In this document: one piece after another, positions 1 to 8,928 of the stretch
How the letters are laid out: each line of letters starts with the position of its first letter
Position numbering within the stretch: the first letter of the stretch is position 1
Assembly (NCBI RefSeq): GCF_011290685.1
Contig: NZ_JAANYN010000008.1
Coordinates: forward strand, 1 to 50,010
DNA length: 50,010 nucleotides
Direction: 5' to 3'
From: Cyclobacterium plantarum
GTDB lineage: Bacteria > Bacteroidota > Bacteroidia > Cytophagales > Cyclobacteriaceae
Program-made: the position numbers and the translations under genes
The notes under the pieces: generated by a model
What the model saw: the letters and a program-made list of their open reading frames with translations, nothing else
What the model was told of the DNA's origin: nothing
Databases searched by the model: none

Positions 1-2401
1 GGTATTGGAAACAGCCATAGCAACAGAAACAAGCCGTGCGGAAGGAGCAGAGAACCAGTTGTCCGCTGACCTGTCCACTGAAAGCAGTGTTCGGCAGGCG
101 GCGGATACCAATTTGGACCTGGCCATAACCGCCGAAACCGAACGGGCAGAAGTAGCAGAAGCCGGGATTGTAGCCGGTCTGAATACCGAATCCAGCGAAA
201 GACTAGCAGCAGATACTGCACTGGAAACAGCTATTGCAGTAGAAACAAGCCGTGCGGAAGGGGCAGAGAACCAGTTGTCCGCTGACCTGTCCAGTGAAAG
301 CAGCGCCAGACAGGCGGCCGATACCAATTTAGACCTGGCCATAACCGCCGAAACCGAACGGGCAGAAGCAGCAGAAGCGACGATTATTGCTGATCTGATC
401 ACCGAAACAGAGGAAAGAAAGACAGCAGACCTCAGCTTAACAACTGCACTGGAAACTGAAACATCCGAAAGAACCGCCAGTGATGCGACTTTAGAAACTG
501 CCATTGCCACTGAAACCGTCCGAGCCCAGGCCGCGGAAGCCGGAAAAGAGAACCTTTCCAATAAGTCCACCGATATTACCACGGACGGGGGATCCGATAT
601 CAAATATACCAGCGCCAAAGCGGTAAAGGATTACGTAGATGCTTCTGCCTCCGGTAACCAGACCGCCTTGAATGAAGAAATTGCCCGTGCCCTGGCTGCA
701 GAAGGCGTACTGGAAGCAGCCATAGCCACAGAAACAAGCCGTGCGGAAGGAGCAGAGAACCAGTTGTCCGCTGACCTGTCCACTGAAAGCAGTGCTCGGC
801 AGGCGGCCGATAACAGTTTAGAAACGGCCATTACCGCCGAAACTGACCGGGCTGAAGCAGCGGAGGCGACTCTTATTGCAGATCTAAGCACCGAAACGGC
901 GGCACGCGCATCCGGAGATGCCACTATAGAAACCGCGCTGACCACTGAAACGGCCGATCGAATTGCCAGTGATGCCACTTTGGAAACCGCCATTGCTACG
1001 GAAACCGCCCGTGCCCAGTCCGCGGAAGCTGAAAAGGAAGACCTTTCCAATAAGTCCACAGATATCACCACAGACGGGGCATCCGATATCAAATATACCA
1101 GCGCCAAAGCGGTAAAGGATTACGTGGATGTGCAACTGAATCCAGTTCTTATTAAGGCAGCAGCCATCATTGGTGGGGGCGGATTAAATGCAGATGGCAC
1201 CTACAAACCGAATATTGATGGCACCTATATAGCAAGCGCTTCATCGCTTTCTCAAGCGGACGATTTACTGGATATCCATATAAAGGAAAATGCAGATGAT
1301 ATAGAAGTAATCAATACCACTACAACTAACCTAAGAACAGAAATTCAGACCATCAAGGGAGCTTCGGGATTTGACGCAAATGGTAGTTATTTAGCAAGTA
1401 GTAGTGCCAACTATATTTCAGGTGTTTCCTCGCTTTCCCAGGCCGACCAGGTATTGGATGCCATCATCAAAGAGAATAAGGACCTTATAAATTCAAAAGC
1501 GCCTTTGGCGTCACCTGCGCTGATGGGTACGCCTACTGCTCCTACGGCAGAAGCAGGGACAAATACTTCTCAAATAGCAACAACTGCGTTTGTTACTGCA
1601 GCTGCATCGGCTTCAAAATTTATGGATTTGACCTCTAATCAAACTGTTGGAGGGGTAAAACGGTTCGCTTCCGATATCATGATCAATGATATTACGGTAG
1701 GTCGTGGAAATCACAACGAAAATTCAAATACGGCAATAGGACTTGCAGCCTTAAATTTAAATGAAGGTTATGCCAATACGGGTATAGGAAGAGGTGCATT
1801 AGCGGCTAATTCCAGCGGGAATGGCAATACAAGCATTGGTTATATTCCCCTCTCAAATAATACGTCGGGCTCAGATAATGTCGCTGTGGGCAGTCAGGCC
1901 TTGAAGGACAATCAGACAGGTTCGTCAAATACAGGAATTGGGACGAATGCCAATGTCGCAACCGATGGTATTTCTAATTCGATCGTTATTGGTTTTAATG
2001 CTATTGTGTCAGCCAGTAACACGATCCAGCTGGGAAACGCTGCTATTACCAATGTTAAAACCAGCGGTACGCTAACAGCTGGCACCGTAACCTATACGAA
2101 TACTGACGGTAGCAATGGCCAGGTATTGATGACGGACGGTGCCGGAGAGACGTCCTGGACTAATCCTGCCGCTCCGATTAGAGAAGTAGCAGATGAATTC
2201 AGTGCAACCACGGCTCAAACAAATTTCACCTTGACACAAACTCCTTCTGTAAACAGTAAAGTCAAAATGTATGTGAATGGTATTCGGATCAGCAACACTG
2301 CTTATTCAATTTCGGGATCTACCTTAACCTATACAGCGACAAATAATGGGAATTATGCGTTGACCACAGGAGATAGGGTTCAATTTGACTATTATTATTA
2401 A
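1..2401 (+). CDS. Repeat-rich surface adhesin / fibre-like protein (5' end missing)
   Basis: The reading frame is already open at base 1, so the true start lies upstream; the TTG at 5 is internal. The first ~380 residues are low-complexity helical repeats (variants of ETSRAEGAENQLSAD, LDLAITAETERAEAAEA), likely a trimeric or coiled-coil stalk. A 163-codon unit is repeated, ending each time in STDITTDG-SDIKYTSAKAVKDYVD. Around residues 500-535 there is a segment with the style of phage side-tail fibres (SPALMGTPTAPTAEAGT, then IATTAFV). Residues ~572-680 carry YadA/Hep_Hag-like head repeats (NTAIGLAALNLNEG, NTGIGRGALAANSSG). The last ~65 residues form a beta-rich tip ending in aromatic residues (FDYYY). 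I infer an extracellular adhesin or fibre; the anchoring or secretion signal is outside the window. Its stop codon overlaps the next gene region, suggesting co-transcription. Confidence 0.75.
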   Translation, partial: VLETAIATETSRAEGAENQLSADLSTESSVRQAADTNLDLAITAETERAEVAEAGIVAGLNTESSERLAADTALETAIAVETSRAEGAENQLSADLSSESSARQAADTNLDLAITAETERAEAAEATIIADLITETEERKTADLSLTTALETETSERTASDATLETAIATETVRAQAAEAGKENLSNKSTDITTDGGSDIKYTSAKAVKDYVDASASGNQTALNEEIARALAAEGVLEAAIATETSRAEGAENQLSADLSTESSARQAADNSLETAITAETDRAEAAEATLIADLSTETAARASGDATIETALTTETADRIASDATLETAIATETARAQSAEAEKEDLSNKSTDITTDGASDIKYTSAKAVKDYVDVQLNPVLIKAAAIIGGGGLNADGTYKPNIDGTYIASASSLSQADDLLDIHIKENADDIEVINTTTTNLRTEIQTIKGASGFDANGSYLASSSANYISGVSSLSQADQVLDAIIKENKDLINSKAPLASPALMGTPTAPTAEAGTNTSQIATTAFVTAAASASKFMDLTSNQTVGGVKRFASDIMINDITVGRGNHNENSNTAIGLAALNLNEGYANTGIGRGALAANSSGNGNTSIGYIPLSNNTSGSDNVAVGSQALKDNQTGSSNTGIGTNANVATDGISNSIVIGFNAIVSASNTIQLGNAAITNVKTSGTLTAGTVTYTNTDGSNGQVLMTDGAGETSWTNPAAPIREVADEFSATTAQTNFTLTQTPSVNSKVKMYVNGIRISNTAYSISGSTLTYTATNNGNYALTTGDRVQFDYYY
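247..1130 (+). repeat. Two 489-bp imperfect tandem units inside the adhesin gene
   Basis: Landmarks recur exactly 489 bp (163 codons) apart: AAGCCGTGCGGAAGG at 247 and 736, and ACCTTTCCAATAAGTCCAC-like sequence at 552 and 1041. A third copy of the first landmark at 31 (216 bp earlier) shows a smaller nested unit. The period is a whole number of codons, so unit gain or loss would keep the frame. Confidence 0.8.
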
Positions 2402-2412
2402 TGATGGATCCC

Positions 2413-3480
2413 ATGAAAAAAGTAATCCTGTTTTTCTCAATTTTTAGTCTGGTTTCCGGGGCGGTGGCACAAACCTTCAACCCCGAATTTGGAGATTTCA
2501 ATCCCCTTATAAAGAATACTTTTGAAGATAGTTTTGAAATCAGTCCTCCATCAAGTGATAGTGAAGGGGAATTTTCCTTTACCAGCAGTAATGCTTTGGT
2601 GGCCACTGTTTCCGGCTTTACGGTACAAATCATAAATCCTGGAGAAACCACCATCACCGCCACCCAAGCTGCTGCGGGTGATTTTTTCAGTGGATCCATC
2701 AGTACCACCCTGACTGTAGACCATATTCTTGTTACCAATTCCTTTGGGGAAACTGTCGATTCAGGGAACAGCTATGTGGATGCCAATGGTAGAAGAGGGG
2801 GATCGTTAGGATTAAGCTTCTATGGAGAGAAAAAGAGGATTCGGTTTAATGACGGGTTAAGCATGGAAACGGCTTCTACCAGCGCCTACCAAATAAAACA
2901 GGATTATCCGGAATCGGAAGACGGCTATTATTGGATCGCTCATCCTACGATAAATGGCGGGGAGCCTTTTCGGATTTATGCGGATATGACAACTGATGGC
3001 GGAGGCTGGACACTGATCATGTGTAATGTAGGTTATTCAGGATGGACCTTTAGCAATGCGATTCTACGCAACCAAAATTCAGCTTCCTTGTCCGCCAATT
3101 ATTCCATCATTGCCTGGGCAGATGCCATAAAAAGGAGTGCCGTTGGCTTTCAATACATGCTGGAGGCTTCTTCCAGAAACAGGTGGGGTGGAATTTTCAC
3201 GGCTAACCAGGAATATACTTTCGTAAAAACGAACAATTCTCAAACCGACATTACCAGAAATATCAGATTTGATAATTATAGGTATAGCCTGGCCGAACAC
3301 AATTCATTACAACCGCGTATGCCTTGGAGGTCTACACATAATAATGCCTTTATCACAACAGATGATGGTACAGGGAATTGGTGGGGAACATTGGTCACAA
3401 GTCATTCAAATTGGAGGACCGCTCCCTGGATGAGTTCAGAGAACCCCACACCAGCGGTAATTTGGTACTGGGTTAGGTAG
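2413..3480 (+). CDS. Secreted fibrinogen-C-domain-like protein
   Basis: The start at 2413 gives a clean signal peptide (MKKVILFFSIFSLVSGAVAQ); an upstream ATG at 2401 overlaps the stop of the adhesin gene (TAATG) and is also possible. Residues ~40-110 resemble a bacterial Ig-like (BIG_2) repeat (VSGFTVQIINPGETTITAT). From about residue 165 the protein carries the hallmark of fibrinogen-related domains: GYYWIAHPTINGGEPFRIYA followed by DMTTDGGGWTLIM. Such domains bind glycans or proteins outside the cell. Together with its neighbours it forms a three-gene surface-protein cluster. The ligand cannot be read from the sequence; function as a surface lectin or adhesion partner is inference. Confidence 0.7.
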   Translation: MKKVILFFSIFSLVSGAVAQTFNPEFGDFNPLIKNTFEDSFEISPPSSDSEGEFSFTSSNALVATVSGFTVQIINPGETTITATQAAAGDFFSGSISTTLTVDHILVTNSFGETVDSGNSYVDANGRRGGSLGLSFYGEKKRIRFNDGLSMETASTSAYQIKQDYPESEDGYYWIAHPTINGGEPFRIYADMTTDGGGWTLIMCNVGYSGWTFSNAILRNQNSASLSANYSIIAWADAIKRSAVGFQYMLEASSRNRWGGIFTANQEYTFVKTNNSQTDITRNIRFDNYRYSLAEHNSLQPRMPWRSTHNNAFITTDDGTGNWWGTLVTSHSNWRTAPWMSSENPTPAVIWYWVR

Positions 3481-3525
3481 CGGAATTAAATAGAGCTTAT
3501 TCACGATATCAATTGAATATAGAAA

Positions 3526-5145
3526 ATGAAAGGATTTTTAGGATTGATTTTGATACTTTTTATCCTTACGGCAAATGCCCAAGAAATGACTTTGAGGGGC
3601 AATGCGCTAGTCAGTATTAAGGAAGGAGGTTTGGGCTTGAGCACGCCAGGGATCCAACTGAAAGATCGCAGCCGGTTGATTCACCCAGCCGGGATTCAAT
3701 TAAGGGAATCTACCTATATCCAGGTGAAAAGCCCGGAGGCAAGGTTGCTAACCGGTGGGTTGGTATCAGGAGAAACCTATGAATTGCCAGTAGGAATTAG
3801 CAGCAAGACGATCGTTAAATTGACGGCTCATCAGGAAGGTGCCGCCTTTGCTGTTGGAATGCAATCCCTGCCTTCAGACCAATCTTTACCCTTTACCTGG
3901 TCTATTGATCCTGTGGCTACAGATAAAAAATCCGGAACCAACCTTTTTTTTGAATGGGAAGAAGGTATTGAACCAAAGCCCTTTGTGTTGAAAGCTCTGG
4001 TAAGCAAATCAGAAGGCGATTGGCAAATGCTTCCTGTTCCAATTTCAGGTACTCGTGTAGGTTACGAAAATTTTAATACCTGGTCAGAAAGCAATCAATT
4101 CACCATAAAAACCATCACTACCGACAGTGACTTTGACGAAGTTCCAGATGTTCAGGAATTGAAAGAACTCACCAGCTGGAGCAATGCAGGTAGTTATTCA
4201 GATCTTGACGGAGATGGGGTTCCGGACTATATTGAAATGCTTGATCAAACAGACCCCAATAATAAAATGGATTATCTGGATAGTAACAGTGATGGCATTC
4301 CCGATTATACCTATAACCGATCCCTTATTTCTATCCTGGACGATCTTCATCGGACAATTGAATGGGGAGATACCGGCTGGATGCATGATTTACAGGACAG
4401 TATTCTGGCTATGACGGGAAGTGGTAGACTGGAGCAGATTCCAATCCTTTGGAAGCCTCAAATGGTTGATGTTTATTCACATGGAACTTACAAGGTAAAT
4501 GGCCAGATTGACTTACCGGATGGGATTTTTAATCCCTATATAATAATTCCCGAGATGTTGGTCGAGGTGCTCCCTAAGGCAGCCCCGGAAGATATTCTAT
4601 TGACTAATAGCGAATTCACCGTTGTCAGCGGCTCCTCAAATTACGAAGTCGGAGCATTTTCTGTTGTAGACAGTTTTGATGATGTGCATTGGATAAAACT
4701 GCTGAATGAGGGCTATGATAACCTTTTATTTGAAATAAAGGGAAATACCCTGGTATGGAAAAGTCAATCAAGCGCAGCAGGTAAGACCACTTTTACGATT
4801 ATCGTACGGGTTAAAGATAGAGATGGGAATTTTCTGGATAAATTTTTCGAAATCACCAGGCACCGGCCCGATAGTGATGATATTCCCGTAAACAATACGT
4901 TTAGCCCAAACGGAGATGGGATCAACGATTCCTGGTGGGTGCCCGAATTAAGGTATTTTTCGGGAGTGAGGATCCAGGTGTTTGAACGAAGCGGAAAAAG
5001 AATTTTTTATACCGAAAATCCAGACAAAAAGTGGGATGGAACCTCAAACGGAAAAGTCCTTCCTGTTGGTACCTATTTCTGGACCATCGAAATCGGGGAA
5101 TTTAATACCATTAGAAAAGGAATACTAAATTTGCTGATGCAGTAA
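3526..5145 (+). CDS. Type IX-secreted protein with TSP3 repeats and CHU_C sorting domain
   Basis: An N-terminal signal peptide (MKGFLGLILILFILTANAQ) is followed by a beta-rich region. Around residues 200-265 there are thrombospondin type-3-like calcium-binding repeats (DSDFDEVPD, DLDGDGVPDYIE, DSNSDGIPDY). The last ~85 residues match the gliding-motility-associated C-terminal / type B sorting domain: NNTFSPNGDGINDSWWVPEL, then VRIQVFERSG and LPVGTYFWTIEI. This predicts export across the outer membrane by the type IX system and deposition at the cell surface. It starts 45 bp after the fibrinogen-domain gene, probably in the same transcript. The middle region has no family I recognise. Confidence 0.8.
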   Translation: MKGFLGLILILFILTANAQEMTLRGNALVSIKEGGLGLSTPGIQLKDRSRLIHPAGIQLRESTYIQVKSPEARLLTGGLVSGETYELPVGISSKTIVKLTAHQEGAAFAVGMQSLPSDQSLPFTWSIDPVATDKKSGTNLFFEWEEGIEPKPFVLKALVSKSEGDWQMLPVPISGTRVGYENFNTWSESNQFTIKTITTDSDFDEVPDVQELKELTSWSNAGSYSDLDGDGVPDYIEMLDQTDPNNKMDYLDSNSDGIPDYTYNRSLISILDDLHRTIEWGDTGWMHDLQDSILAMTGSGRLEQIPILWKPQMVDVYSHGTYKVNGQIDLPDGIFNPYIIIPEMLVEVLPKAAPEDILLTNSEFTVVSGSSNYEVGAFSVVDSFDDVHWIKLLNEGYDNLLFEIKGNTLVWKSQSSAAGKTTFTIIVRVKDRDGNFLDKFFEITRHRPDSDDIPVNNTFSPNGDGINDSWWVPELRYFSGVRIQVFERSGKRIFYTENPDKKWDGTSNGKVLPVGTYFWTIEIGEFNTIRKGILNLLMQ

Positions 5146-5301
5146 ACTTGTATGGATTTCTGTCATTTTTTCATCATTCATGTAATGCAGTGAGCTTCTA
5201 TTGAAAGAATGCATCCCGATGAAAAGGATGGGATTAGCTTTGATTGGAAGAAAAACAGCTCCGAAAAATAGTACTTTTAGCGCAATCCTGGTTATTTACT
5301 A

Positions 5302-5323
5302 GTCAATTCTCTGTATAATTGAC
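5302..5323. promoter_or_regulatory. Inverted repeat upstream of the AraC-type regulator
   Basis: Perfect 7-bp arms GTCAATT and AATTGAC flank an 8-bp spacer, ending 27 bp before the start at 5351. This could be a regulator operator or part of the promoter. No experimental link exists; the call is positional. Confidence 0.35.
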
Positions 5324-5350
5324 AAAATTTTTGCTTTTTGCTGGGTACAG

Positions 5351-6574
5351 ATGGAAATTGGGCTTCTTCTTATTATAATTTTACTGTCAATAGGAGTATT
5401 CAATAGTTTGATGCTCTTTGCCAAAGACTTTTACAATCGATCAAACGATCGGTTTTTGGACAAGTCTTTATTCCTTTACAATATTTTTCTGCTGGTATAT
5501 TTTTTATGGATAGAGGCAGGGTATATTTTGGACATGCCCTACATGCTACGGATAATGAGCCCTTTGATATATTTGTGTGCTCCCTTGTTTTATGTTTATG
5601 TCAGAAATTCCCTGGAAAAAACAAGTGATTGGAGAAGAAGTGATTGGTTGCATTTTCTTCCGGTTGTGATCCATTACCTGGATTTAATCCCCTATTTTCT
5701 GGCAACGTCCACATTCAAACTTGAAACGGTGTCGATGGCAGTTGCCGACCCCAATCAAATAGACCGCATAGCAAGTGGATGGATACCCATACGTGTCCAT
5801 TATTCCGCACGAATTTTACTGCAGACAGGGTATTACTGTTACCTGCTGTATTGGATACACAGCTTGAAACCACGTTTTTTTAAAGATGCCCTCAAGGCTT
5901 CCTCAAAAAATGGGCTGGCGATAGCGATGATTTGCATGGGGTGGATAGTGCTTTTTCAGTTTTCCTTTTTGGTGGTGGAGTTCCTGAGTTTTTACCAAAT
6001 AGCGACTTCGGAAGGTTTTGATTCCCTGCTCCGAAAACTCTCCCTGGTAGGACTGCTTTTATTAAACCTTTACATTAATTTCAAGCCTGACCGGACCTTT
6101 CGGTCGGAAGAAAAGGCCAAAATCTCTGTTCGCAGACAGGGAAGAGCACTTCCGATTACAGGAGAAAGCATGTCATTTAAAGCAAGGAGAAGTAATGCCC
6201 CGGAAGAAGATACAGTGTCTCCGATAAAAGAGCGTATCATCAGTCTATTGGCGGAGAAAAAGGTATACCTGGCAAGCGGACTGGAACTGGCCGAATTTTC
6301 CAAACTTCTTGGAATACCCAAAAACCTGGTGTCTCAGGTAATCAATAAGGATTTTGGTAAAAGGTTTAATGAATTGCTGAACCAATATCGGATAACACAT
6401 GCCATCCAACTCATCGAATCGGGATACCTGGATAATTTTACGATGGAGGCATTGGCAGCACAATCTGGATTTAATTCCAGAATAACTTTTTTCAACGCTT
6501 TCAAAAAGGAAAAAGGAATAAGTCCCAGTGAATACTGGAAAGATTTTCAGGAAAATTTACCATCAGGAGGATAG
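5351..6574 (+). CDS. Membrane-anchored AraC-family transcriptional regulator
   Basis: The first ~240 residues contain about seven hydrophobic segments (for example LLLIIILLSIGVFNSLMLF and LVGLLLLNLYINF), typical of a large Bacteroidota group of AraC regulators with a 7TM-like sensor. The C-terminal ~110 residues form a double helix-turn-helix: LAEFSKLLGIPKNLVSQVIN, then ALAAQSGFNSRITFFNAFKK and the family ending GISPSEYW. The membrane part probably senses an unknown signal and the HTH binds DNA. It ends against a bidirectional terminator facing the oxidoreductase gene, so it is a separate unit. The target genes are unknown. Confidence 0.85.
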   Translation: MEIGLLLIIILLSIGVFNSLMLFAKDFYNRSNDRFLDKSLFLYNIFLLVYFLWIEAGYILDMPYMLRIMSPLIYLCAPLFYVYVRNSLEKTSDWRRSDWLHFLPVVIHYLDLIPYFLATSTFKLETVSMAVADPNQIDRIASGWIPIRVHYSARILLQTGYYCYLLYWIHSLKPRFFKDALKASSKNGLAIAMICMGWIVLFQFSFLVVEFLSFYQIATSEGFDSLLRKLSLVGLLLLNLYINFKPDRTFRSEEKAKISVRRQGRALPITGESMSFKARRSNAPEEDTVSPIKERIISLLAEKKVYLASGLELAEFSKLLGIPKNLVSQVINKDFGKRFNELLNQYRITHAIQLIESGYLDNFTMEALAAQSGFNSRITFFNAFKKEKGISPSEYWKDFQENLPSGG

Positions 6575-6597
6575 GAGTATCTGATCCATACCAAAAA

Positions 6598-6632
6598 TAA
6601 AAAGGCCTGGCATCAAATGCACAGGCCCCTTT
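6598..6632. terminator. Bidirectional Rho-independent terminator
   Basis: Stem GGCCTG (6604-6609) pairs with CAGGCC (6622-6627), extended inward by GCAT/ATGC with one bulged A. An A-run precedes and CCTTTT follows, so it can serve both the regulator on the plus strand and the oxidoreductase on the minus strand. Confidence 0.8.
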
Positions 6633-6647
6633 TGATGGTTTATAACT

Positions 6648-7763
6648 TTAACTTTTCAAAGTAAACTCAGGCAATTTCCTGATTTCGCCGCCTTTCATGG
6701 CTGATTCATGCGCCAAAATGCCCACACAGGTGATATTTGCTGATTGGCGGGCATCCGGATAGGGTGCCCTTCCTTCATGTAAAGCTGTAAGAAACTCATG
6801 CACCAGGTGGGGATGGGAGCCTCCATGACCCGCTCCCTGAATAAAGGAAAGGTGCTGGTTTTCATCGGAATCATAAACCCCTTGTTGGGTAAAACCAGCT
6901 ATTTCATCGGGTAAAAGGTGGCCATAGTCTGGTATTTTTACTTTAGCAGGTTCTTCTCCGGTATGCACCACACTGTCTTCATGCTCTATCAGGGTCCATT
7001 CAAAGGATTTTTCAGAACCGTAGGCATCAAAACTCTCCCGGTATTGCCTGGCAGTGTTGAAAAGAGATCGGGTAACCTCTGCCGATAAATCAGAGTCTTT
7101 TAGCTTGATATGACAGGTTTCTATCGCAAAGGGTGAGCCATATTTTTCTATCAAATTTTCGTCTATCCTTCCGGAGCCAAAACAAGAAACATATTCCGCT
7201 TGTCCTTGCGGTAATGCAAGTACCGGACCTACGCAGTGAGTGGCATAGTGCATGGGAGGCAAACCTTCCCAATAGCCCGGCCATCCCGCCATCTCCTGCT
7301 GGTGGCTGGCACGGAGAAATTGCAGTTTGCCCATTTCACCCTTTTCATACATCTCTTTGACAAAGAGGAATTCCCTGCTGTAAATGACCGTTTCCATCAT
7401 CATGTAGGTAAGTCCGGACTTTTCGGTTTCTTCTACGATCTGCCGGCATTCTTCTACTGTAGTAGCCATAGGTACGGTACAAGCCACGTGTTTCCCTGCC
7501 CTCAGCGCTTTCAGGGATTGCTCGGCATGTGCCTGAATGGGAGTATTGATATGTACGGCATCAATATCCGGATCCTTTAATAGTTCATCATAGTCGCTGT
7601 ACCGCTTTTCTATGCCAAAAGCATCTCCGATTTCGTTTAACTTTTCTTCATTTCTCTGGCAAATGGCATACATATTGGCCAGGGGATGCTTTTGGTAAAT
7701 GGGGATAAACTCTGCTCCAAAACCCAAGCCGATTATGGCGATGTTTAATTTTTTGTCAGTCAT
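6648..7763 (-). CDS. Gfo/Idh/MocA-family oxidoreductase
   Basis: Residues 1-125 form an N-terminal Rossmann fold (LNIAIIGLGFGAEFIPIY; DIDAVHINTPIQAHAEQSLK) for NAD(P). The C-terminal alpha/beta domain of this family follows, with a probable substrate region HYATHCVGPVLALPQG near residues 180-195 and GAGHGGSHPHLVHEF near 320. The usual catalytic EKP motif is replaced by TVPMAT (around residue 96), so the hydride-transfer chemistry may differ or the lysine role may be taken by another residue. It lies downstream of, and co-directional with, the sugar isomerase and ThuA lipoprotein genes, which suggests dehydrogenation or epimerisation of a sugar or inositol-like compound. The 280-bp gap before it allows a separate promoter. 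Confidence 0.85.
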   Translation of the reverse strand: MTDKKLNIAIIGLGFGAEFIPIYQKHPLANMYAICQRNEEKLNEIGDAFGIEKRYSDYDELLKDPDIDAVHINTPIQAHAEQSLKALRAGKHVACTVPMATTVEECRQIVEETEKSGLTYMMMETVIYSREFLFVKEMYEKGEMGKLQFLRASHQQEMAGWPGYWEGLPPMHYATHCVGPVLALPQGQAEYVSCFGSGRIDENLIEKYGSPFAIETCHIKLKDSDLSAEVTRSLFNTARQYRESFDAYGSEKSFEWTLIEHEDSVVHTGEEPAKVKIPDYGHLLPDEIAGFTQQGVYDSDENQHLSFIQGAGHGGSHPHLVHEFLTALHEGRAPYPDARQSANITCVGILAHESAMKGGEIRKLPEFTLKS

Positions 7764-7815
7764 GGTATAATTATTATTTTATGAAACTCATGATTCGCAA
7801 TTCCCGTTTTGTCAC

Positions 7816-7841
7816 AATTTTTGCATGAAAAAGCAAAAATT
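7816..7841. promoter_or_regulatory. Perfect 9-bp inverted repeat upstream of the oxidoreductase gene
   Basis: AATTTTTGC and GCAAAAATT are separated by 8 bases, 53-78 bp upstream of the minus-strand start at 7763. It could be an operator, or a weak terminator of the upstream epimerase transcript. The rest of the 280-bp gap (7764-8043) shows no gene. Confidence 0.35.
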
Positions 7842-8043
7842 TCGCCAAAACTGCATATTATTCTCTTATTAACCAGGGGATTCAACCCGTGGTAATTTGT
7901 ACCTAACTGGAGGTCGTCAGCAAACGAACAAGCACTATCATTTGGAAAATACAATCAAAATTTAAATCGATCTGTAAGGGCATATACTGCTTCCAGCTGC
8001 TTTCAATCAAGGAATGAAACTTAACTTATGCGGTTGGCAGGTT

Positions 8044-8904
8044 TCAGTCTGCCGCCCAGGATTTAAGAAATTTGTAGCCATCGGCAGCGAAAGCATCCTG
8101 GCTTTCTGCCAAAGGCCTCCAGATACAGACGGCTCCGGCCAACTCTTTGATTTCAGGCGTAAAACTTTCTATGGTGACGGTGCCGGAATAATTTGCTTTT
8201 TCCAGCCCCCTTTTGTAAGCATCCCATCGTGTTTGTCCTGTTCCCGGAGTGCCCCGGTAATTCTCGGATACCTGCACATGGATCAGCTTGTCTCCTGCCT
8301 GTTCGATAGCTTTTTCTATATCAGGTTCTTCTATGTTCATGTGAAAACCATCCAACAACACTTTGGCTGCAGGATGGTTGATGTCGGCAATCAGCCTCAT
8401 TAGGTCAGCTGTGGTATTGATCAGGTCGGTTTCAAAGCGGTTCAATGCTTCCAGCGCAATTTCCTGCCCGGCCGATTCGGCCATTTGACATACCTTGTAA
8501 AGGTTGCTGACCGCCCTGTCCCATTCTATCTTTTTTTGCTCCGGGGATACAAGCCGGGCCTTTCCCACAGCTGAATACATGGGACCCGCCACAAAGGAGG
8601 CTCCCAGCTCCGCACTGATGTGCAGGCACTGTTGGATATAATCAAAACTGGTTTTGTGAAAGGAGGGATCTTCGTGAGTGAGGTCTCTTCCGGGACCAAA
8701 AGCACCGCAAATAATGGGTTTCAATCCATTGTCTGCAAGAGCCTTCTTAACTATCCCTGTGTCGATCAGCAAGGGGTCCTCCACCGGGATTTCCACGGCA
8801 TCATAGCCCATTTTTCTGATTTTTGGAAAAAGGGATACCGATTCGGATCCAAAAGGGGAGGTCCATAGCCAGGTAGTAACACCTAATTTTATGTCTAAAG
8901 CCAT
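8044..8904 (-). CDS. Sugar phosphate isomerase/epimerase (xylose-isomerase-like TIM barrel)
   Basis: Length (286 aa) and motifs fit the AP-endonuclease-2/xylose-isomerase-like TIM barrel family that includes D-tagatose 3-epimerases. The expected metal ligands are visible as the Glu in IALEALNRFETDLINT (~150), the Asp and His in VLLDGFHMNIEEPD (~185), the His in LIHVQVSENYRG (~210) and the Glu in GTVTIESF (~243). It probably isomerises a ketose or keto-sugar with a divalent metal. The start lies only 24 bp after the stop of the large ThuA lipoprotein gene, indicating one operon. The exact substrate is not readable. Confidence 0.8.
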   Translation of the reverse strand: MALDIKLGVTTWLWTSPFGSESVSLFPKIRKMGYDAVEIPVEDPLLIDTGIVKKALADNGLKPIICGAFGPGRDLTHEDPSFHKTSFDYIQQCLHISAELGASFVAGPMYSAVGKARLVSPEQKKIEWDRAVSNLYKVCQMAESAGQEIALEALNRFETDLINTTADLMRLIADINHPAAKVLLDGFHMNIEEPDIEKAIEQAGDKLIHVQVSENYRGTPGTGQTRWDAYKRGLEKANYSGTVTIESFTPEIKELAGAVCIWRPLAESQDAFAADGYKFLKSWAAD

Positions 8905-8928
8905 ATTCTTGGGTTTTGTTGAAAAAAA

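Noticed and set aside
631-1107. 158-codon frame on the minus strand
   Set aside because: Antisense to the repeat stalk of the adhesin; the Ala/Ser-rich text merely mirrors the repeats.
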